Source of the DNA: Aequorivita echinoideorum
GTDB lineage: Bacteria > Bacteroidota > Bacteroidia > Flavobacteriales > Flavobacteriaceae
Assembly (NCBI RefSeq): GCF_018476645.1
Contig: NZ_JAHCTB010000004.1
Location: forward strand, 186,001 to 250,000
Direction: 5' to 3'
Length of the DNA stretch: 64,000 nt
A model generated the notes under the pieces. That model was not told where the DNA came from. It did not search any database and worked only from the letters and a program-made list of their open reading frames with translations. Positions 8,927-16,307 of the stretch are shown here, piece after piece (the first letter of the stretch is position 1; every line of letters starts with the position of its first letter). The translations under genes and the position numbers were made by a program.

Positions 8927-9277
8927 ATGCACAGGTTTAAGGATTTAGAAATTTGGAAACAGAGTAGGGCATTTTGTAAAGATATTTATGAAATCACTTC
9001 AGTATTTCTGGAAGCTGAAAAGTTTGGGTTGATTTCCCAATTAAGAAGAGCCAGTGTTTCGGTTCCATCGAATATTGCCGAAGGTGCGTCGCAAAATTCC
9101 AATAAGGATTTTGGAAGATTTTTAGAAATAGCGATAGGTTCTTGTTACGAAATTGAGACACAGTTACTCATAGCAAATGATTTGGGATTTATAAAGGGAG
9201 AAAGTTTGAATCCAGTACTTTTAAAATTAGAAGCCATAATCAAAATGACCTCAAAATTTAAATCAACCTTAAAATAA
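8927..9277 (+). CDS. Four-helix bundle protein (23S rRNA IVS / Avd-like family)
   Basis: A 116-residue protein with the family signature: MHRFKDLEIWKQSRAFCKDIY, then QLRRASVSVPSNIAEGASQ (about residues 38-56) and a C-terminal helix pair (EIETQLLIANDLGFI). Relatives are encoded in intervening sequences of bacterial 23S rRNA genes and include the Avd accessory protein of diversity-generating retroelements; many bacteria have stand-alone copies of unknown function. Its size is normal and the frame is intact. It is out of place inside a menaquinone cluster and is bracketed by inverted octamer arrays, with its own stop codon (9275-9277) inside the right array. No reverse transcriptase or variable repeat is present, so this is not a DGR. 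Confidence 0.9.
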   Translation: MHRFKDLEIWKQSRAFCKDIYEITSVFLEAEKFGLISQLRRASVSVPSNIAEGASQNSNKDFGRFLEIAIGSCYEIETQLLIANDLGFIKGESLNPVLLKLEAIIKMTSKFKSTLK

Positions 9278-9304
9278 TCCAAAAATCCAAAAATCCAACC
9301 ACCA
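9273..9304 (-). repeat. Octamer array, right border of the four-helix element
   Basis: Four units of 8 bases (aataatcc, aaaaatcc, aaaaatcc, aaccacca); read on the minus strand the unit is ggattttt, as in the left border. The array holds the four-helix gene's stop codon and ends 3 bases before the menC TTG start. Confidence 0.8.
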
Positions 9305-9307
9305 AAA

Positions 9308-10357
9308 TTGACTGCAACTTTCCAAAAATACATCCTCAACTTCAAACGTCCCAGCGGTACTTCGCGGGGAATAATGAATAGTAAGGAAACTTATTTTATT
9401 ATTCTTCGCAATGAGGAAAAATTTGGTATTGGCGAATGCGGAATTTTACGCGGACTAAGCATTGACGATCGTCCAGATTATGAAGAAAAACTGAAATGGA
9501 CCTGCGAGAATATTTCTTTAGGCGAAGAAAAGTTATATGAAAGCTTAGTTGAATTTCCATCCATCCAATTTGGAATTGAAACCGCATTAAAATCTTTGCA
9601 ATCAAAAAACCCGTTTGAATTATTTCCTTCGGAATTTACGCGAGGCAAAATCCCCATTTCCATAAACGGATTGGTCTGGATGGGAGACAAAGTTTTTATG
9701 AAGCAACAGATTTCAGAAAAATTGAAAGAAGGTTTCAGCTGCATAAAAATGAAAATTGGCGCCATAGATTTTAAAACTGAAATAGAATTGCTGAAATCCA
9801 TTCGAAAGGAATTTTCAGCTTCAGAAATTGAATTGCGTGTAGATGCAAACGGTGCATTTTCAAAAAATGAGGCATTGGAAAAATTGAAAATTCTTTCAGA
9901 TTTAAAGTTGCATTCCATTGAGCAACCCATAAAACCGGGCCAATGGCAGGAAATGGCCCTTCTTTGTGAAGATTCGCCATTACCAATCGCATTGGACGAG
10001 GAATTGATTGGAATTTTTTCAGAAGTTGAAAGAGAAAAATTATGCAGCACCATACACCCTCAATATATCATTTTAAAACCTTCATTAATTGGCGGTCTTC
10101 GCGGAAGCGATAGTTGGATTTCGTTGGTTGATAAGAACAAAGCAGGCTGGTGGATTACTTCAGCCCTGGAAAGCAACATTGGCTTAAATGCCATTTCGCA
10201 GTATTCATTTACAAAAAACACTACCTTGCCCCAAGGTTTGGGAACAGGGAGTTTGTACACAAATAACCTTGAAAGTCCGCTGGAAGTTTCCAATGGAAAA
10301 TTAAAATATAATCCCAATAAAAAATGGATCCTCGACGCGTTGGGATTTAGTTATTAA
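9308..10357 (+). CDS. menC: o-Succinylbenzoate synthase
   Basis: A 349-residue enolase-superfamily enzyme that dehydrates SHCHC to o-succinylbenzoate in menaquinone synthesis. Visible motifs are CIKMKIGA (catalytic Lys in K-x-K, about residues 137-144), ELRVDANGAF (metal Asp), SIEQPIK (metal Glu), LDEELI and the C-terminal TSALESNIG. The N-terminus YILNFKRPSGTSRG is conserved in flavobacterial MenC and can only be reached from the TTG at 9308, as no upstream ATG is in frame. That TTG sits directly after the octamer array, so insertion of the four-helix element may have replaced the original start region. CPBP and menE follow at short spacing. Confidence 0.92.
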   Translation: MTATFQKYILNFKRPSGTSRGIMNSKETYFIILRNEEKFGIGECGILRGLSIDDRPDYEEKLKWTCENISLGEEKLYESLVEFPSIQFGIETALKSLQSKNPFELFPSEFTRGKIPISINGLVWMGDKVFMKQQISEKLKEGFSCIKMKIGAIDFKTEIELLKSIRKEFSASEIELRVDANGAFSKNEALEKLKILSDLKLHSIEQPIKPGQWQEMALLCEDSPLPIALDEELIGIFSEVEREKLCSTIHPQYIILKPSLIGGLRGSDSWISLVDKNKAGWWITSALESNIGLNAISQYSFTKNTTLPQGLGTGSLYTNNLESPLEVSNGKLKYNPNKKWILDALGFSY

Positions 10358-10374
10358 AATTTTATTTTACAGAT

Positions 10375-11325
10375 ATGTTTATAGAACAGGCATTTAAATT
10401 TCTGCACGAATGGTGGCGGTATTTGGTAGGATTAATCATAATTTTTGTGGCTACCCAAGTTGGCTCCATACCTTTGCTAATAGGCGTTTTTATGAAAATA
10501 TATAACGATGGTGGCGATATTATGGGCATTGATGATCCAAATGTTTTAATGACGGCTTTGGACGCCAACCTCACCTTGTTTTTGATGCTTTTGAGTTTTG
10601 CCATAGGATTATTTGCGCTCTATTTGGTAGTTAAATATTTGCACAGACAACCTTTTGAAACGCTCACAACAAGCAGAAATAAAACCGACTGGGGTCGCGT
10701 GTTTTTTGCATTTGGACTTATAACCATTACCACGGTTGTACTCACAGTTTTGGATTATATGAGCAATCCAGAAGATTATGTGTTTCAATTTCAAGCGGTT
10801 CCATTTATAATTTTGGCTGTAATCTCGTTATTGATGATTCCGTTGCAGACCAGTTTTGAGGAATATCTTTTCCGTGGTTATCTTATGCAGGGAATTGGGG
10901 TATTGGCTAAAAACCGTTGGTTGCCTTTGTTGATAACTTCCGTGATCTTCGGAGGATTGCATCTTGCGAACCCTGAGGTGGAAAAATTGGGCAATATTAT
11001 TATGGTATATTACATTGGTACCGGTTTTTTCTTGGGCATTATGACGCTTATGGATGAAGGGATGGAACTGGCACTTGGCTTTCACGCGGGCAATAATTTA
11101 ATTACTGCCGTGCTCGTTACCGCAGACTGGACCGTTTTCAAAACACCGTCCATTTTGAAGGATATTTCTGAACCCTCGGCGGGATTTGACGTGCTGGCCC
11201 CGGTATTGATTCTATATCCTATCTTTTTGGCAATAATGGCTTGGCGCTACAAATGGAAAAATTGGGGCCAAAAACTTTTTGGAAAGGTAGAAGAACCACT
11301 TGCGCTGAAAGGCGAGCATTTGTAA
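10375..11325 (+). CDS. CPBP-family intramembrane metalloprotease (Rce1/Abi-like)
   Basis: A 316-residue membrane protein with about eight hydrophobic segments and the motifs of glutamate intramembrane proteases: FEEYLFRGY (Glu162, Glu163, Arg167), FGGLHLANPE (His196) and HAGNN (about 239-243). Family knowledge: eukaryotic Rce1 trims prenylated proteins, while most bacterial members have unknown substrates. It lies between menC (17 bp upstream) and menE (10 bp downstream), so it is probably translated from the men transcript. Why a protease travels with menaquinone genes is not known. Confidence 0.88.
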   Translation: MFIEQAFKFLHEWWRYLVGLIIIFVATQVGSIPLLIGVFMKIYNDGGDIMGIDDPNVLMTALDANLTLFLMLLSFAIGLFALYLVVKYLHRQPFETLTTSRNKTDWGRVFFAFGLITITTVVLTVLDYMSNPEDYVFQFQAVPFIILAVISLLMIPLQTSFEEYLFRGYLMQGIGVLAKNRWLPLLITSVIFGGLHLANPEVEKLGNIIMVYYIGTGFFLGIMTLMDEGMELALGFHAGNNLITAVLVTADWTVFKTPSILKDISEPSAGFDVLAPVLILYPIFLAIMAWRYKWKNWGQKLFGKVEEPLALKGEHL

Positions 11326-11335
11326 ATTCAAAACT

Positions 11336-12397
11336 TTGCAACATCTTCGCCATAAAAATTTTAGATTAAACGGAAATGCATTCGCATCCGCGGAAGAATT
11401 AATCGGTTTTGCTGAAAAACTACAATTCTCCAAACAAGAATTTGAAATTGCCATAGGAAAATTTATTGCGGAATGGCTTTCTGAAGAATCATATATTCTT
11501 GTGAAAACCTCTGGTTCCACGGGCATTCCGAAGCAGATAGAACTTCCGAAGAAAAACGTAGCCAACAGTGCCCGCGCCACAATTGGCTATTTCAATCTAT
11601 ATGAAAATACAACCGCACTGTTGTGCCTCCCCGCCGAATTTATTGCGGGCAAAATGATGCTGGTACGCGCCATGCTGGCCGGCTGGGATTTATATTCGGT
11701 TGAACCGGGAAGAGAACCATTAAAAAATCTAAATATTCATTTTGACTTCGCAGCGATGGTTCCCTATCAAGCTTTCCATTCGCTCTCCCATTTGAAAAAA
11801 ATAAAAAAAATGATTGTAGGGGGTGGCGCGGTCCCAAAAAGTCTTGAAGCAAGTTTTCAAAAAGTCCCGACCCGTATTTTCGCCACGTATGGAATGACCG
11901 AAACTATCAGCCATATCGCCATCAGACCAATTAATGGTCCTGAAAAATCAATGGTGTATGCCGCCTTGCCCAAAGTTAAATTCAGTTTGGATTCACGCGA
12001 TTGCCTTCAAATTATAGCTCCAGAAATTAATGAACAAACCGTTGTGACCAACGATGTAGTAGAACTTATTTCGGACACTTCTTTTAAATTTTTGGGAAGA
12101 ATTGACAATGTGATAAACTCTGGTGGCATTAAGATTTTCCCTGAAGCGGTGGAGGAGAAGCTATCAGATTATATAATTTTTCCTTTTTTTATTGCTTCAG
12201 AAAAAGATGTAGCACTGGGAGAGCGAATAATTTTAGTCGTGGAATCTGAAAATGAGGATACGGATTATTCCGAAGTGTTCAAAATACTTTCCGCGTACGA
12301 AAAACCAAAGAAAATCTACACAATAAAAAACTTCGTCTATACTGAAACGGGAAAAGTGAAACGTGCGGAAACATTAGGGTCTATTTTAAATTCGTAA
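11336..12397 (+). CDS. menE: o-Succinylbenzoate-CoA ligase, short form
   Basis: A 353-residue acyl-AMP-forming ligase that activates o-succinylbenzoate to its CoA ester. Motifs: P-loop KTSGSTGIPKQ (about residues 57-67), ATYGMTETISH (about 183-193, with YGMTE), LGRIDNVINSGGIKIFPEAVEE (hinge and A8 region) and TGKVKRAE near the end with the catalytic Lys. It is shorter than Gram-positive MenE, mainly because the N-terminal subdomain is reduced. The start is taken as TTG 11336, since no in-frame ATG precedes the P-loop; this is the weakest part of the call. It closes the men run and is convergent with the SRPBCC gene. Confidence 0.88.
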   Translation: MQHLRHKNFRLNGNAFASAEELIGFAEKLQFSKQEFEIAIGKFIAEWLSEESYILVKTSGSTGIPKQIELPKKNVANSARATIGYFNLYENTTALLCLPAEFIAGKMMLVRAMLAGWDLYSVEPGREPLKNLNIHFDFAAMVPYQAFHSLSHLKKIKKMIVGGGAVPKSLEASFQKVPTRIFATYGMTETISHIAIRPINGPEKSMVYAALPKVKFSLDSRDCLQIIAPEINEQTVVTNDVVELISDTSFKFLGRIDNVINSGGIKIFPEAVEEKLSDYIIFPFFIASEKDVALGERIILVVESENEDTDYSEVFKILSAYEKPKKIYTIKNFVYTETGKVKRAETLGSILNS

Positions 12398-12405
12398 AAA
12401 TTATT

Positions 12406-12855
12406 TTAGGCTTCAGCAATCTGTTTTAAAATCTTATTTCGGGTTTTTAGAAATTTCGTCAAATAATTTTTTAGAAATAAAATATCTGCCATTTTTCCGA
12501 AAATTCCGAAAGGCGATTTGTATTCAAAAATATCTACCATTAAAGTTCCGCAATCGATATTTTTGAAATGGTGCTCATGTTTAAAGCTCTCGAAAATTCC
12601 CTCCACCATTTCATCCACAAAATAATTTGGTTCTTCAAATTCAGTGATTTTTGAAGTAAGAGTTTGGTAAAATCCCAAATGTTTTGCTCTCCAGGTTACA
12701 GTTTCTCCAAGTTCAATTAATCCCTTGGTTTTTCCGGCAATTGCAGTTTCATTGGTTTGTTTTGCGGAAATTTTGTGCAAATCTATGTTTCGTGAAAGAT
12801 CAAAAACATTTTTTACGTCTGCATTTATTATTGTCTCAAGTATAATTTTTGGCAT
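12406..12855 (-). CDS. SRPBCC-superfamily (START-like) protein
   Basis: A 149-residue protein beginning MPKIILETIINADVKNVFDLSRNIDLHK, the usual first strand and helix of the helix-grip START-like fold, then GETVTWRAKHLGFYQTLTSKI and a C-terminal helix. The fold binds hydrophobic ligands; the ligand here is unknown. The frame stays open upstream to 12924, but those extra codons are encoded by the octamer array and carry no family similarity, so the start is placed at 12855. It lies downstream of the lipoprotein gene in the minus-strand run with recF. Confidence 0.8.
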   Translation of the reverse strand: MPKIILETIINADVKNVFDLSRNIDLHKISAKQTNETAIAGKTKGLIELGETVTWRAKHLGFYQTLTSKITEFEEPNYFVDEMVEGIFESFKHEHHFKNIDCGTLMVDIFEYKSPFGIFGKMADILFLKNYLTKFLKTRNKILKQIAEA

Positions 12856-12891
12856 TACAATATATTTCTCACACAAAAAAATCCGATTTTC

Positions 12892-12931
12892 AACTATCCA
12901 AAAATCCAATAATCTAAAAATCAAATTTCCT
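12892..12931 (-). repeat. Octamer array between lipoprotein and SRPBCC genes
   Basis: Five units of 8 bases (aactatcc, aaaaatcc, aataatct, aaaaatca, aatttcct), the same family as the arrays around the four-helix gene. The stop codon of the lipoprotein gene (12914-12916) lies inside the array. Confidence 0.7.
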
Positions 12932-13330
12932 AAATTTTGAATAGGTGTAAATTTTATTATCCCTGTTTTTTACTTTAAGTAAGCTATCTTTTGCTTCAAT
13001 AACCGTTTCTTTCCAACTATCAAAAGGAGTTTTGTAATAAAGCCGAAGGCTGTCATCCTCGATTTTCAGGATAAATTTTTCTGAAGCGCCATTGGTCACA
13101 AAACTGCCATCAATTTTTGGCGAAACCTTGGTGCGCGTGCCACTATCGCCTTTCATTTCCATAAAATCAATGACGGTATTAATTTTAAATTCCTTCTTTT
13201 TTCCATCCGGCATTTGTACCGTTTTTATCTCCCAGTATCCATTGAGCTTGTTTTTTTGCACTTCGGGATTCGGTTTTGAACAGCTTGTTGCTAAAATTGT
13301 AATAGCGAAAATGGTGACGAAATAGTTCAT
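12914..13330 (-). CDS. Small lipoprotein, lipocalin-like fold likely
   Basis: A 138-residue protein with a lipoprotein signal (lipobox LATSC, Cys17). It continues KLNGYWEIKTVQMPDGKKKEF, resembling the first strand of small lipocalin-like (beta-barrel) lipoproteins, with repeated strand-like segments FILKIEDDSLRLYY and TVIEAKDSLLKVK. It is probably exported and lipid-anchored; the ligand is unknown. It lies 8 bp downstream of recF on the same strand. The last residues and stop are provided by the octamer array, so the original C-terminus may have been different. Confidence 0.7.
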   Translation of the reverse strand: MNYFVTIFAITILATSCSKPNPEVQKNKLNGYWEIKTVQMPDGKKKEFKINTVIDFMEMKGDSGTRTKVSPKIDGSFVTNGASEKFILKIEDDSLRLYYKTPFDSWKETVIEAKDSLLKVKNRDNKIYTYSKFRKFDF

Positions 13331-13338
13331 AATTTTAA

Positions 13339-14418
13339 TTAAAGCGGAAACATTTTATACGTTTGGTGCACTTTTTTTATAACCTCTTCCGTACGTTCGG
13401 CGTGGGTATCGCTAATAAAAAGCTGCCCAAAATTTTCATTATCCACCAAGGAAATTAAATGCTCCACGCGGGTTTCATCCAGTTTGTCAAAAATATCATC
13501 AAGTAGCAGAATAGGATTGGTCTTCGAATGATTTTTAATAAAATCGAACTGCGCCAATTTCAGTGCAATCAAATACGATTTTTGTTGTCCCTGCGAACCA
13601 AATTTCTTGATGGGGTGGCCGTGAATTTCAAAAATAAGATCGTCTTTGTGTATTCCAAAATTGGTGTATTGTGAGAATTTATCTTTGGTGATATTTTTTT
13701 CAAGTAGCGTCAATAGATCATTTTCCTGTAATTGACTCTCATACGTAAGATTGATTTGCTCCTCGCCACTGCTAATAGATTTGTACCTCTTCAGAAAAAT
13801 GGGTAAAAATTCGGCTAAAAATGCGGTGCGCTTGCCGAAAATTGACGTACCAAAAGTATGGAGCTGCTCGTTGTAAATGTCAATGGTATCCTGACTGAAG
13901 GTGTTATTTGCGGCAAAATATTTTAAAAGTGAATTACGCTGGGCGAGCACTTTATTATATTTTATGAGTGTGTTCAAATAATCCGTATCACGTTGCGAAA
14001 TAACGCCATCAATAAATTTTCTACGGGTGTCACTACCCTCAATAATCAAATCCCTATCTGCCGGCGAAATAATTACAAGTGGCAGAAAACCAATATGTTC
14101 ACTGAATTTATCGTACGCTTTTCCATTTCTTTTAATGATTTTTTTCTGACCCTTTTTTGCGCTCACCACTATTTTTTCTGAAGAATTTTGCTTTTCGTAG
14201 AAACCTTCAACTACAAAAAATTCTTCGCCGTGCTTTATATTCTGTAATGTTATGGGATTGAAGTAACTTTTTCCGAAGGATAGATGGTAAATGGCGTCCA
14301 GGATATTGGTTTTTCCAACGCCATTATTCCCAACAAAGCAATTGATTTTTGGGTCAAATTGGAAAGTTTCGGCTTCAAAGTTTTTATAATTTATGAGCGA
14401 TAATTTTTGTAAAATCAT
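13339..14418 (-). CDS. recF: DNA replication/repair protein RecF
   Basis: A 359-residue SMC-like ATPase that helps load RecA at single-strand gaps. Motifs: Walker [16 protein letters not shown] (about residues 28-42), a signature-like [18 protein letters not shown] near 290, and Walker [15 protein letters not shown]. The start ATG at 14418 ([14 protein letters not shown]) matches the family N-terminus; the open frame further upstream to 14478 is not similar to RecF. It heads the minus-strand run recF, lipoprotein, SRPBCC and is divergent from the TPR gene. dnaA is not adjacent (it lies near 58 kb), as often in this phylum. Confidence 0.95.
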   Translation of the reverse strand: MILQKLSLINYKNFEAETFQFDPKINCFVGNNGVGKTNILDAIYHLSFGKSYFNPITLQNIKHGEEFFVVEGFYEKQNSSEKIVVSAKKGQKKIIKRNGKAYDKFSEHIGFLPLVIISPADRDLIIEGSDTRRKFIDGVISQRDTDYLNTLIKYNKVLAQRNSLLKYFAANNTFSQDTIDIYNEQLHTFGTSIFGKRTAFLAEFLPIFLKRYKSISSGEEQINLTYESQLQENDLLTLLEKNITKDKFSQYTNFGIHKDDLIFEIHGHPIKKFGSQGQQKSYLIALKLAQFDFIKNHSKTNPILLLDDIFDKLDETRVEHLISLVDNENFGQLFISDTHAERTEEVIKKVHQTYKMFPL

Positions 14419-14528
14419 ATAAATGAGGTAATTGTATTTCAGAATAAATCCCAAACAGGAAAGAATACAACGCTGCAAATTATTGAAAAATAAGAAATAT
14501 TTATCCTTTTAAATTCCATTAAAAATTT

Positions 14529-14536
14529 TATTTTTG
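14529..14536 (+). promoter_or_regulatory. -7 box for the TPR gene
   Basis: TATTTTTG followed by cgcc, 20 bases before the ATG at 14557; it fits TAnnTTTG. I see no clear -33 TTG at standard spacing. Confidence 0.5.
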
Positions 14537-14556
14537 CGCCACAATAAACTAAAATT

Positions 14557-15324
14557 ATGGCAACATACAATAAACGCGGAGGCAAACCGAAAACGAAAGT
14601 TGAAAAGGAAACTGTAGTTGAAGAAAATAGTACAACTGCAGAAGTTTTTAACACGCTGGACGAAGGCGCTTCAAAAACGGAGGCTTGGGTTGAAAAGAAC
14701 CAAAAAGTTATCCTTGGGGTAATTGGTGCCGTGGCCGTTTGTGTGTTGGGATTTTTTGCTTATCAAGAGTATGTCCAAAAACCAAAGGAAGCAGAAGCAA
14801 TGAACGAAATGTTTCAAGCACAGAATTATTGGGAACAAGCATTGACCGCGGAAGCAAAGGATTCACTTTATAACCTTTCGCTCAAAGGGGGCGAAGGAAA
14901 ATACGGGTTTATTGAAATCATTGAAAATTACGGCGGTACCAATGCTGCAAACCTAGCCCATTATTATGCTGGAATGGCTTATTTGAACACCAATAAATAC
15001 CAAGAAGCTATTGACCAGCTGGATAAATTCAGCAGTGATGATGATATTTTGGCACCGTTGGCCAAAGGCGCCATTGGAGATGCCTTTGCACAATTGGGCC
15101 AAAACGATGAGGCTTTGAAATATTATGAGGAAGCAGCGACTATGCGCACAAATGATTTTACCACGCCACGATTTCTTTTGAAGGCTGGAATTGCAGCACT
15201 TGCGGTTAATAATAACGATAAAGCTTTGAAGCATTTCAAGACCATTTCTGACGACTATCCAAAATCTTCGGAAGCTACGAAAGCGGAAGTTTACACAGGT
15301 CGCGCGGAAGCAATGAACCAATAA
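14557..15324 (+). CDS. Membrane-anchored tetratricopeptide repeat protein
   Basis: A 255-residue protein with a charged cytoplasmic N-terminus, one membrane helix (KVILGVIGAVAVCVLGFFAY, about residues 50-69), then TPR helices. The clearest repeat units are NLAHYYAGMAYLNTNKYQEAIDQL and KGAIGDAFAQLGQNDEALKYYEEA. Topology and repeats resemble YfgM-type proteins that bind the Sec translocon or periplasmic chaperones, but orthology is not shown. It overlaps nothing and ends one base before ribH, so the two are almost certainly co-transcribed. Confidence 0.85.
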   Translation: MATYNKRGGKPKTKVEKETVVEENSTTAEVFNTLDEGASKTEAWVEKNQKVILGVIGAVAVCVLGFFAYQEYVQKPKEAEAMNEMFQAQNYWEQALTAEAKDSLYNLSLKGGEGKYGFIEIIENYGGTNAANLAHYYAGMAYLNTNKYQEAIDQLDKFSSDDDILAPLAKGAIGDAFAQLGQNDEALKYYEEAATMRTNDFTTPRFLLKAGIAALAVNNNDKALKHFKTISDDYPKSSEATKAEVYTGRAEAMNQ

Positions 15325-15822
15325 ATGGCTACAAAGAATACAAATTTATCGGCTTACGATAAAAACACAATCCCAAACGCGAAGGACTTTCGGTTTGGGA
15401 TTGTTGTTTCAGAGTGGAACGCAAATATTACAAACGGAATGTTTCAGGGCGCTTTTGATGCCTTGAAGGATTGCGGTGCCATCAATGAAAATATTGTGCG
15501 GTGGGACGTTCCCGGAAGTTTTGAACTTATTTACGGTTGTAAACGGATGGCACAAAGTTTTGATATGCTCGATGCCATAATTGCAATAGGATGCGTAATT
15601 CAAGGCGAAACAAAACATTTTGATTATGTATGCGAGGCGGTTTCCCAAGGTATAAAAGATTTGAATGTTCAAGGAAATATCCCCGTTATGTTTTGCGTGC
15701 TTACAGATAATACGATGCAACAATCCATTGACAGAAGCGGTGGAAAGCACGGAAATAAAGGCACCGAAGCTGCCATTGCTGCTATAAAAATGGCACAGCT
15801 TCGCAAAGATTCGAAATTTTAG
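15325..15822 (+). CDS. ribH: 6,7-dimethyl-8-ribityllumazine synthase
   Basis: A 165-residue lumazine synthase, the penultimate step of riboflavin synthesis. Motifs include FGIVVSEWNANIT (substrate pocket with Trp, about residues 24-36), VPGSFELIYGCKRM, GCVIQGETKHFDYVCEAV (the catalytic His region) and PVMFCVLTDNTMQQSIDRSGG. Its ATG abuts the TPR gene's stop codon with no gap. No FMN riboswitch is visible upstream, since the gene lies within a transcript. The other riboflavin gene here, ribD, is about 46 kb away. Confidence 0.96.
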   Translation: MATKNTNLSAYDKNTIPNAKDFRFGIVVSEWNANITNGMFQGAFDALKDCGAINENIVRWDVPGSFELIYGCKRMAQSFDMLDAIIAIGCVIQGETKHFDYVCEAVSQGIKDLNVQGNIPVMFCVLTDNTMQQSIDRSGGKHGNKGTEAAIAAIKMAQLRKDSKF

Positions 15823-15896
15823 AAAACCGATTTCCGATAATTGATTTACTTTTATAGTCATCGTATAGATATGCGATCATCTCTTTTCTGAATTTA

Positions 15897-15924
15897 TTCA
15901 TAATTCAATATTCACCATTCATTT
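15897..15924 (+). repeat. Heptamer array downstream of ribH
   Basis: Four units of 7 bases of the form ttcannn (ttcataa, ttcaata, ttcacca, ttcattt). Just after the ribH stop, at 15825-15845, a weaker 7-base register (accgatt, tccgata, attgatt) is visible. The rest of the 195-base spacer shows no gene. Confidence 0.55.
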
Positions 15925-15996
15925 AAACCTCTTTACAACGGTACGGTAATTGTAAAAACAGCTTTGAAAATCCTTTAAAAAGGATTGTATTTTAAG

Positions 15997-16004
15997 TAAC
16001 TTTG
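15997..16004 (+). promoter_or_regulatory. -7 box before the 94-residue membrane protein
   Basis: TAACTTTG fits TAnnTTTG and lies 13 bases before the ATG at 16018. No standard-spaced -33 element is seen. Confidence 0.45.
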
Positions 16005-16017
16005 AAGCTGAATAATT

Positions 16018-16302
16018 ATGGGAATAATAAGCAAACGTAAAAACAAAAAATTCAGTTACAAGCCACGGCATTTTGAGCACGATGGCGAAAGCAGCCCTTT
16101 TGCAATTGAACACAAATTTGACAAGTTTCGCACGACAGTAGGCGATAATAAAGGCCTCAAAGGAAAATTTAAATCGGCTTGGGAAGACCTGCGAAGGACT
16201 TCAGATAAAAATGCAAATATTAGATTGCTCATCATTATTGGGTTGCTTGTTTTATTTTTCCTATATATCATAGGGTTTGATCTTTCCATTTTCCACGCAT
16301 AA
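16018..16302 (+). CDS. Conserved small membrane protein next to ribH and mutL
   Basis: A 94-residue protein with a basic N-terminal half (GIISKRKNKKFSYKPRHF) and one C-terminal membrane helix (LLIIIGLLVLFFLYIIGFDL, about residues 69-88). In related genomes the equivalent gene is often labelled riboflavin synthase subunit beta, apparently only because it sits beside ribH. Nothing in the sequence supports a riboflavin role: it has no lumazine-synthase motif. It ends 5 bp before mutL, so a shared transcript is likely. Function unknown. Confidence 0.7.
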   Translation: MGIISKRKNKKFSYKPRHFEHDGESSPFAIEHKFDKFRTTVGDNKGLKGKFKSAWEDLRRTSDKNANIRLLIIIGLLVLFFLYIIGFDLSIFHA

Positions 16303-16307
16303 ATTCA

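Noticed and set aside
8927-9277. Diversity-generating retroelement, because of the Avd-like protein
   Set aside because: No reverse transcriptase, template repeat or variable repeat is nearby.
9478-10053. 191-residue minus-strand open frame
   Set aside because: It is antisense to menC, has no recognisable features and is explained by menC codon use.
12856-12924. N-terminal extension of the SRPBCC protein
   Set aside because: These codons come from an octamer array, while MPKIILETIINA at 12855 is the natural domain start.
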